Part shown: positions 46,628-57,212 of the stretch, piece after piece
How positions within the stretch are numbered: position 1 is the first letter of the stretch
How the letters are laid out: each line of letters opens with the position of its first letter
Source: Heterobilharzia americana
Taxonomy: Eukaryota > Platyhelminthes > Trematoda > Strigeidida > Schistosomatidae
Direction: 5' to 3'
NCBI GenBank assembly: GCA_944470555.2
Contig: OX104134.1
Coordinates: forward strand, 100,930,701-100,994,700
Length of the DNA: 64,000 bases
Position numbers and translations under genes: made by a program
The notes under the pieces: model-generated
Seen by the model: only the letters and a program-made list of their open reading frames with translations
Told to the model about the DNA's origin: nothing
Database searches by the model: none

Positions 46628-47158
46628 CTAACTGTTGTTATTGTTGTTGCTTTTATCACTATTATCAATAGGATTTGAGAAATTCACCTGTTGTTCAATA
46701 ATACAAGTTGCAGGAGGCGGAGGAGGAGAGGTGAATCCCGTCAAATTTAAGGGATGATAAGGAATATTGAGATTTGTAAATTGATGATGTGAAGAATTTA
46801 CATGATTATTATTCATTGGCAGGAATGGTAAATGTTGAGATGTCACAGTTGGATTATAAAAGTGATTGATATGTGACTGAGGAGGAATATACGCGTCTGT
46901 AGTGGATGTAGGCCAATTACTTTGAAAAGAAGTCTGATTCAGTGATGATGCAATCGGATGGATAGGCGGCAGTGATGATGACTGGAAATCTGTTGGGAAA
47001 TACGACTTCATACTCATTGATGATGACAGGTTAGCTAATGCCGCAGCACTAGCCGTAATAGGTGGCCTAAAGAAAAAGTCTGGACTAGGGAACGGTATGC
47101 CAGAAGATTCTATATTTGCAGGTACTAATGACTGAGGTATTGAGGATGGATAGTTTGG
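46628..47158 (-). CDS. Unrecognised gene, last exon
   Basis: 531 bases, from PNYPSSIPQSLVPA (acceptor TGACCAG at 47159-47161) to an Asn-run and TAG at 46628-46630. Rich in Pro, Ser, Asn and His (for example SPPPPPATCIIEQQ). No folded domain is visible. Confidence 0.72.
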   Translation of the reverse strand, partial: PNYPSSIPQSLVPANIESSGIPFPSPDFFFRPPITASAAALANLSSSMSMKSYFPTDFQSSSLPPIHPIASSLNQTSFQSNWPTSTTDAYIPPQSHINHFYNPTVTSQHLPFLPMNNNHVNSSHHQFTNLNIPYHPLNLTGFTSPPPPPATCIIEQQVNFSNPIDNSDKSNNNNNS

Positions 47159-50100
47159 CTGGTCATAGAAAAGAAATGAACAAAATCAAATTATTGAAAT
47201 AGAGATAAGGTAAAAGCTGTAATTATGAGTTGTGCAATATACTAGATGTTTTCAGGTGCTTTGACATAACCTTTTAGACGAAAAAGTATCCTCTGTGTCA
47301 TCTTATTGTTAAGCGGTTTTGATTCCGAAAACACCAAGATTATAATCTTCAACTACATATCACTTATACAGCCACTGTACACAGATGACATCCTTGTCAC
47401 AACCACTGCAGAAGGTATGCATACACACTCTGGTGATGTAACATATCTGTTTCAACTATGCAGTTGAAATCTACTTTATCTACTATCCTTATCAAAATAG
47501 CTGAGTAGTACCTGTTAAGCTCAACGCGATGGGTACAGGCCACAACAACAAACAATTAGTTGTATTAAAATCCCCATTCATCTCAAAACACATTACTGTA
47601 TAGTGTTCATAGTGACATACTTCCAGATGGATATCTCGAAGCTCTAATGAGAAGTTGTGACCTGCGCGGTCAACCAGTCAGAAGGGAAGCGGATGGCATT
47701 TAAAGACCTTGGGTGATAGTCGCGCTATATCAAGACTTGACAGAAGTTGGAAAGTGAAACACTGAACTCCAACGCAGTGGCTGGATAGTTAACGCATTCA
47801 CCGAGAAACCTGAAGGTCATGGATTTAATCCCTAGTCAGGTCGTGGGTGTATACCGTTGAGGAGTCCCATAGTAGGACGAAACAGCTATTTAATGCTCCC
47901 AGGTTTTCAATAGTTCCCCAACTGTTGTCAGTCCATGATGAATACTACCTTGAAATTAGTTGTAATCACCAACTGAAGGAAGAAAAACAATTGATTCCCA
48001 GAAATCTCTTCACTTGCTTACAACCTGAAATAAACATAATCAATGTGTATTGCAGAACATATTTTTGTATATACCTTCATGTGATTGATCAGTGACGATT
48101 GATTAAAGCAGCCAACCTCAATTAAAGTTAACTTTGTTAAGTGCGCAGATGACCTAACAGTATCTATGCCAAGCATTTCCTCTTCAGAATTGTTCTCAGT
48201 TTAATAAAACTTCTTAACCGAAACTGGTCATCCTTAAATGGCTTCACACACAATCCCTTCAAATGTCAGATGGTTAATTTTAGCTTTAGATGTGAAAAAG
48301 ACATTTTAAAATTACTTTAGTCCCATGATTCTTGTCTTATAGATGGCTCTGTTGTATAGAGCTTATGCTTCTCTTCTAATTCTTCTTGGTCACGTCATAT
48401 ATTATTAAATTCAAGGGAAATCTTTCGCTTGACCTTCTAATATAAGGAAACTCAAATTGTTTGGCATAACTCAGTCTCTAATCATACCTTTCATTAATTC
48501 CTATGTTTTGCATATACATTACTTATTGTTCCGCGTTATTATTTCCCCGGAAAAAAGACTACAGTGTGTTGCGTAGGATTTTGAAGGCTGTTAGCAGAGC
48601 AAGTGGTACACCACTAACCGTGCTGAAGAATGCAGTCGTAGATAGGCATCTGAACTCTTGGAGACAGCTAGCTAAAACTATTTTATCTGATGATAAGCAT
48701 CCTCTGCATCAGCATCTCTCTCCATGTCTGTCCTCAGGTAAGACAATAAGCAGATATATTAAAGTGTATACCCTCACAACTAAATACAAAAATCCAATCA
48801 TATAACTTTATTTGGCTTGTGTATTGTGTAAAGAAAATAATGTTAGACATAGTTTTATCAGTCAAATTTGCAATAGCGAACAATTATCATGTCCTATGAA
48901 GTCACTAGACGGTGCAACAATCCTGTTATTCTTTATCATAAATCGTTAAACAGCACCATTTTTAATATGTATTTGAAAAATGCTGTTCAACGGCTAAACT
49001 AGTGCAATATCACTTGCTGAGAATTGTGTACTACAAACATAATGATGGTTCGGAATAAAGCAAATATATTGTTATTATTATATATTAAAGTGGTTTTTAA
49101 GATGATCTTATGGTCTCCATCACAAGAAAACGTGCATAATCTTATATCAAATAATTAAATGATGTTTCCATTGAAAACGGTGATCTCGAAGAAGTGGTGT
49201 TGCCCAGGTATAGAACACAGCCACTCATGCCGACGCGTTGTACACCCGAACTTTTAAAGGGATTGATCTCGTCACAGAAGAATCCTTAGCATACCTATTA
49301 GTTGAACATGCACAGTCTTCTAGATACCTTAAGCGGTAATTTAAGAATACTTAGGGTACGTTTCGCGCCACCCAATTCCTTACTTCAGGATGTATCCAGT
49401 GGCTTTTGTCTAAAAATAGGGAGTGAAGAGGTTCACTGCGTTGGCCACTTCACTTATTTCGAAAGTCAGATCAACCCTGGTGTGTCAGTGACCGATAAAG
49501 TCTATCCACCAGTGCGAAAAGTTGGGTTAACCGTCGCCAACTTACGCCATTTCTGCTGCCAACGTGATATTCGATTGCCCACTAACGGCACTGTATTTCA
49601 CCCCCTGCTACTATATGTCAGTGAAGTATGGCTATTGAAGGTAGTAGACGTAAAAAGGCTTCAGTCGTTTGACCAGCGTTGCCTTCGTCGCACAGACCAA
49701 GTGCAGCAGAACTACTATGTGAGTAAAGTAGAAGTCAGGTGTAGAGTTTTACCTTAAAGCAGAAAGTCAGTTGATGAGGATGTGAAAATTTATCGACTGA
49801 GGTGGTTTGGACATGTGTTACACAGGCCTGGTTACCATCTGCCGTGACGCACAATGTTGGCTGAGGTAGGTTCAGAATGGACAAATAATAGGAGTTGACC
49901 AGACCAGTTCATAAAGTCCTTGAGTGTTGGTCTGGGTCATATGGGAAACGTAGACTTCTCATTTGGGGTCCATGCGATAACAGAAAGCAGTGGTTAGAGA
50001 CTAGGTAGCATAACTGAGAATCTATCTCAATGGGGCAGACATATTATCTGCATCTTAATTGTCGTACTGGGTGTCAAAAGCCTCATTTCTCTTTTTGTCT

Positions 50101-51923
50101 AACTTTCTACCGCTTGTGACTAGTTTCTTCCGTATTTATTTGTCTTTCAACTTTATGCATTGTCGTAATTCGGTTGGTTGCGGCTAGCAGAAGAATCCAG
50201 GACACACATTTCGTCCTATTCGGGACTCATCAGCTGGATGTACCTGCACCTCAGTGAAGCTGTTCCCCCTGGGACTCGAACGCCAAGGCGTTATCCACTA
50301 TGCCACAGAGGAACGATAGCCACTTCTTGTACAACATACTTGTTATTCTCCGTTGTTTTGTTGGATCAAATTGTTCGACATCTATTAGCATACAGGCTCC
50401 TATGAGGATACCTCGATATTGCCTGAATGTTAAATCATGATAATTGGGTTGATTGTGGCTAGCAGAAGAACCCAAACAGGATGAAACGCACGTACCGGAT
50501 TCTTCCGCTAGCCACGACCAATCAAATTATCACAATCAACATTCAGGCAATATCGAGGCATCCGCATAGGAACCCATATGCCAATAGAGGTTGAACAATC
50601 GATCCAACAAAAAAACAAACAACGGAGAATAACAAGTATGTCAATAAATAGTAATTTATACATTGTCGTTTGATATGGTAACCTGAACTGTTACGCAGTA
50701 ATGCCAGGTTCTATATTGACTTTGTCGGGATATTTGCTGGCTGAAGATTTCCTGCTGTACAACGGGTAAAAAGATGCAATATCACATGCTGAGAATTCTG
50801 TGCCGTAAACATAATTATGGTTCGGAATAAAGCAAATATATTATTATTATTACGTATTAAAAGGAAATAAATATGGGTACCGCGTATATTATATTCATCA
50901 TTTAACGCTAATAGCTTTATCAGAGAGTTATAATAAACCACAAGTTACAATAATCCAAGTTTATATATGACAACTTGATTTGAGTTCTTCAGCATGATTC
51001 TGAGCTGGGCAATTGGTGAGCAAATGTGTACACGCAAACTTTACTCTGAAATTCACACACTCAACAGACTACTACTTATAACCATCATAGGTCCAAAAGA
51101 CTGCAGAGAAGAAAGTGCGATGGGGTGTGCTGCTGAAGCCCTATGTCCCACTAAAAACCCAAGCGAAAAATAAAATATGATCGCCATCTGGAGCGGAATC
51201 AAGTTTCTGTCCACCCCAAGCAAAATATTAGGCCGCATCCTCCTGGAGAGAATAAAAAAATTGAGCTTGGTTTAAAATTATGACCGAAACAGTTTGCTGG
51301 CAGGCTGGTTTCAGGAAAAACAAATCATGTGTGGATCAAACTGCAACACTACGCATCATCATAGGACAGAGCACAGAATGGCAGTTAACTGGATCTTTAC
51401 CTCAACTTAATCGACCATTAAAAGGTCTTCGATAGCGTCGACCGAGAAGCAATTTGGCAGTCAACAGCTTCAACACTAAGGTTTTAGTGCCGAAAAACCT
51501 TTATCAACCTCATTCAACAGCAGCTACATGCCGTATGATGCTACATGACAAATGATTCACAAGGGAAAGCTCAGTGATGCCTTCGAAATGAAGACAGGGA
51601 CAGGAGTAAGGCAAGCCTGCCAACTACTATCACCAGTCATATTCCTGATTCTGGTAGACTGGACTCGATTCGACTGGATCATGCAACAGACAACTGTGAG
51701 GAGCGACAAGATGGGCATACGCCCTTTCTCACCAATGCAAAGACACCAGAAGAAGATTTGGACCTCACCGGTGATGATTTATGTCTAACGTCTTCTAGCA
51801 CAAACTCGAAGATCTACAGACGAAAACTAACAAGTTAGCACAAGAGGCAGGGCAGCGAAGACGGGACTTCACTTCACTTCACGTAGACGTAGACAAGACA
51901 CAGGTGATGAAGATACCCAACCG

Positions 51924-51963
<40 letters not shown>

Positions 51964-54900
51964 CGAACATCAACCACCATCAAAGAGACAAATTTAAAGG
52001 AAGTTGTCTCCTTCACCTACCACCTAGGCAGTGTCGTTTCACTACAGGCGACGACGACGGTACAGATGAGCATGTCAAAGTCAGGATCGTAAAGACAGCA
52101 AGACAGACCTTCATCAATCTGAAATCAGTGTGGTGATCTACTCCACTCCACTCCGCTCAGCATAAAGCGTCAACAAGGTCCGGATTCTCAACACTAATTC
52201 AGTCAAGTCAGTCAGTGAGTGCTTCTATGTGATGGTTGAGAGACTTGGCGCGATACAAAAAGCATTTCCACTACAGACATACATCACGGCTGCCACCTAC
52301 GCTCACTCGACACTGAAGATGGAGATCTGGCGAGGAACCAACCAACAACCCATCGTCCAACAAACATGTAGAAGAAACTGGAGATGGATTAGGTTGGGCA
52401 TAACACTGAGAAGACCATTCGGGGACATCACACATCAGGTCAAGCCCTCGAGTGGAATGCGCATGGGGACGACGAGTTGGGCATCCTAGCTGAGGGTGAC
52501 ATGGAGGAGATGGTGTGAGGAAGAAATGAAGGCCTCTGGACAGTCATGGAGGCGGGTTGAAAAGACTGCAGAGAAGAGAGTGAAATGGCGACGTGCTACT
52601 GAAGTCTTATTTTCCACTAGGAACCCAAGGGACGAATAATAACAGTATTATCGTCATCTTTCTCTATAATTTGACAACATAAAATTAATTATTCATATTG
52701 AATAACTCAAATCAAGTTGAATATTGTGACTTCTGATTTACTGTAAGTATGATAAAGCTATTGACACCAAATGCCGATTTTCATTTTTATAACCTCAGAA
52801 AATACTAGGTGGCATCATACCTACCCATTTTGTTCCATTTCCTCTTACTATCCATTTAAAGTCTACTTCCACTATCTGAGTTGACTGCATTGTATTGCCC
52901 TAGCTTGTATGGATCTACCATTCCTTTTCTACCAAGTTTACAAAATCTAAGATGTTAGTGTTTGGTAATGCTAGATAATCGTTGTTCCAACTCTCATTTA
53001 AACTCTCTCTCTCTCTCTCTAAGATATTACGTACTTACTCAACCTGTAAATTACTAGATCGATGAACTATCCTCAACAAAGTTGTCTTTTTACCCTCTAG
53101 ATATATATAATCGTAATCTAATCTAATCAATACTCACTTGACAATCTGATTAAATTGTGTAAAGAATTTTCAACAGATATATTATGATACTGGATGATGA
53201 TTGAAGGTGAAATGACAATTTGAACCACGGCCGGATTCTAACTAGCGACCATAGCGGTTACCGGCTCGATGCTCTACCAACTGAACTACGAGATTTTCAC
53301 TTCACTTCAATCACCAAAAGTTTTGCCTGACTACCATGTGAATTAGTGACGCGTTACTATCGCTTGATCGTAATCACACTGGCTGCCTGATCAGAACTTC
53401 TTATCCCAAACCAAATCTAATTGAATCAGAGAGGGAGAGCATCATATCGCTGCTTTGAATCCTGTCACAGTTCAAATTTCCATTTCACTTTCAATCATTA
53501 CCCAATATCAATACAAGTCTGCCAAACCACGGCTATCTCAGATAGTCAAAAAAGACATGTAGTGCTTAGAACTATGGGTAATTGAAATGAAATACCGTAT
53601 GCTACTGCACAAGTTACCATATAGTCAACATAAGGTGTTAAGTTGAATGCGAAGATGGATCTTACCGAAGGATTGTGCATACTCGAATCTATACTGTTTG
53701 GTAGGTGAAACATTTGCTTCGAGGAGAGATTCAATTCAAGAGATTCTACATTCTGTTCATGATGTATAGGCGCTTTTACATCGGATGATGATAATAACGA
53801 GATTAAATCTGTAGGTGCCTCAGACTCTTTACGTGCCAATGGAGCAGGTTGATCAATTAGCAGTAGTGATGAGTTCAACTAGAAAGACATGAAAAGAAAG
53901 TTGTGTGTCAGTACACACATTTTATGAAATGACCAAGAAAAAAACGCGATTAAATTATCAATTCAGTGGCTAAACTCTGCAATTGAACATTTTACAGCAA
54001 TCGGTTATTCAGCAAGCAATAAATAATCTTTCTCATCAACACTATGAGGTTTCAGCCTACAATACTGCTGATATTATCCTATTCAACTGAGATAAAGTTA
54101 GACAAAGTTGATCCTGACACATTATCTAGCAGATATGAAGATAACTGCATACAGTAAGGAAGACAAAGTCACCACTAAGATGAACAGGCCAACATCAGAA
54201 CACACTGAGCTTAATTTATTTGTGATGATCAAAAGCAGTCACTAGGAGATTCTGAGCCTAGAGTGTTAAACTTCATCAATATAAATAATGCGTATTACTC
54301 CAGGCATTGTTACGAGCTCTGTGTAAAATTTACGATGTGCCCTTCCTCATACGGCAACACTGGGATTCAAACCCACAAACTCGGACAGAGAGAAACTTCG
54401 TAGGCTGAAAGGTCCAGTGGAGCCAATTAGGAAAAATAACTTAGTCTATCAAATACCATGTAATGATTGTGAAGTAGAGTATATAAGTCAAAGCACCCAA
54501 TCTCGGTCAGTTAGAATAGCAGAGCACACAATGGTACACCCTACTAAGATAAGCAATTTAGAGAAAAACTCGGCTATTGCTTTGCAAACACTGTGCTCGA
54601 AACGTCATCCAGTAAGTTATACTTTATCATCATTCGACTATCTGAGATAGCCGTAGTTTGACAGACTAGTATTTTATACTGGGCGATAATTGAAGTGAAA
54701 TAAAAATCTGGTTAGCAGTCGAACCTTGTAGCTCAGTTGGTAGGGCATCAAGCTAGTAACCCGGTGGTCGCTGGTTTGAATCCGGTAGTGGTCCAAATTT
54801 TCATCTCACCTTCAATCATCACCCAGTATAAAATACTTTATCACTTACTGTGTGCCACATCGAATAAACCATCTAATATGGAATTATACTCTATCACAGT

Positions 54901-57169
54901 GCCCAAGTTTCACTCATATTAAAGGTTAATATACATACATAAGTATGAAACGATGCCGTTAAACATCGTAAATTCTTAAGACAGAAATGACGCACTAAAT
55001 TAGTTAGCATTCATCACGAAGCGATATTAATTGAGGAACAATTGAAAGTCCGGGAGCAATGGACAGGTGTTTCGTTCTACTTTGGGACTTAATAATAGTG
55101 TACACCTATAATAGCACAATAGATTGACACCAAAACTGTCACACCACTGGGGTAATCCACTTTCTACTACTTTCATCAGTTCACAAAACAGCATGATCAT
55201 CACCTACCGTTTTCACGCCCAACTTGATTGACACAACAACAGGTCACAATTTCTTATTAGAACTTCAAGAAATCGATTTTAAAGCGAGGTACTAGGAAAG
55301 TACTATGTTTGGGGATTGATTGAAATGGAAATTTATATAAATGCATCTCACTAAAAACATGACATTATTGGTGACAATTTTTACTACTTTGAGAAGTGTG
55401 TATTCTCCGTCAACGTCACAACGTATAATTACAACAGAATGAGGTGGCGTAGCCGAAGATATTGGTGTAATTCAATGACAGTGACTTTACATACAGATGA
55501 AAAAAGGTTTACAAACACACGATTGACTGATGTTACATTCAAAATGGTGTTTTTGTTTCATGTCAAAAGGAGAATAGGTATAGACTACTCTCGAAGCAGT
55601 GATTTATGCATTTGGTGTATGTGTGGAAAAAAGCATCTCAAACACTCTCACTCGTTTGAATTCGGAAAACTTTAGTTTTTCAGCATTTCTACTTAACAAA
55701 ATTGTATGGTCTGTATATGCTTAGAGTCTATTCAAAAGGCCAAAAGGAATAAGTTCACAATAGCCAGCTGAATTGATAGAACAAAAGCATATCGGTAGCA
55801 AAGTTAGATTTCTAAAAATGGAAGGAATCAACAACCATGGGTAAACCACCATCACTCAGTATACTCATACCTCACCACAATAAACACAAATAAAATATAA
55901 ACGAATATTTGGTTGACATCACTGTTGAAGGAGATAGGTGAGTCAGTTTATGAATAAATAAAATTCCTTAAATCCGAGTGCAACAAGAAATGAAAACAAC
56001 ACTAATATATCAGTAAAACTTGAGCACTATTGTACAATGTAATTCCATATTACTGGATAACCTTTTGAGCACAAAATATTGCTCATAAACATATCAAAGC
56101 AATCAAAATTTGATTCTTATAGTTATATCAACTCATGATGTTTGTTTTCAGTGGTAGTATAATTTTGTACATCTCCGGAATAGGTGCTGTATCATTTTTT
56201 ATTACATGTATTGCACAGCACTTTGAAAAAGAGGTTTAAAAAAGTTTAATCCATCTCCTAAGATATAGTGGAGACATTTGGATGACATGAATACTCTGCT
56301 GGAGTCGAAACATATCGATAATTTCTTCACACACACACTGAATAGTAGATAAGATCCAATTCACTAGTGAGTTGGAAAATCAACAAAAAGAATAACCCAT
56401 TTTGGATTGTAAGTAAAACGAATGACAGATGGTGGCTGAGACACTAATGTCTACATAAAACCAATACACTCTAAACGGTATCCAGACTTCACGCCATCGT
56501 ACTCAATATCAGTGACAGCGGGTCTAGTGAAAGATCAATGGTGGATCAAATAATCTAAATAAGAAATTAAAACCTATACACTGAAATCTAGTGTCCAATA
56601 ATCATCCACTAGAGTTTATTAGAAAATTCATACGAAACGAAGTGGTCACAGTAATGTGAATATTGACGGTAATACAAGTAGAAAGCAGTTCAGTTCAAAG
56701 TTTTTATTGTTTTACTATATACACAAGCACGAAGTGCCACAAACCTTTATCAACCTCATTCAACAGCAGCTACATGTCGTATGATGCTACATGACAAGTG
56801 ATTCACAAGGGAAAGCTCAGTGATGCCTTCGAAATGAAGACAGGGACAGGAGTAAGGCAAGCCTGCCAACTACTATCACCAGTCATATTCCTGATTCTGG
56901 TAGACTGGACTCGATTCGACTGGATCATGCAACAGACAACTGTGAGGAGCGACAAGATGGGCATACGCCCTTTCTCACCAATGCAAAGACACCAGAAGAA
57001 GATTTGGACCTCACCGGTGATGATTTATGTCTAACGTCTTCTAGCACAAACTCGAAGATCTACAGACGAAAACTAACAAGTTAGCACAAGAGGCAGGGCA
57101 GCGAAGACGGGACTTCACTTCACTTCACGTAGACGTAGACAAGACACAGGTGATGAAGATACCCAACCG

Positions 57170-57212
<43 letters not shown>

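Noticed and set aside
54722..54795. Candidate functional tRNA gene
   Set aside because: The D arm and T arm look good, but the acceptor stem does not pair and the anticodon stem has mismatches; a related copy sits in the same inverted-repeat setting at 53.2 kb.
51924..57212. CAA runs as possible CRISPR-like or satellite arrays
   Set aside because: They are simple trinucleotide repeats inside the coding part of two RTE-A copies, with no spacers.
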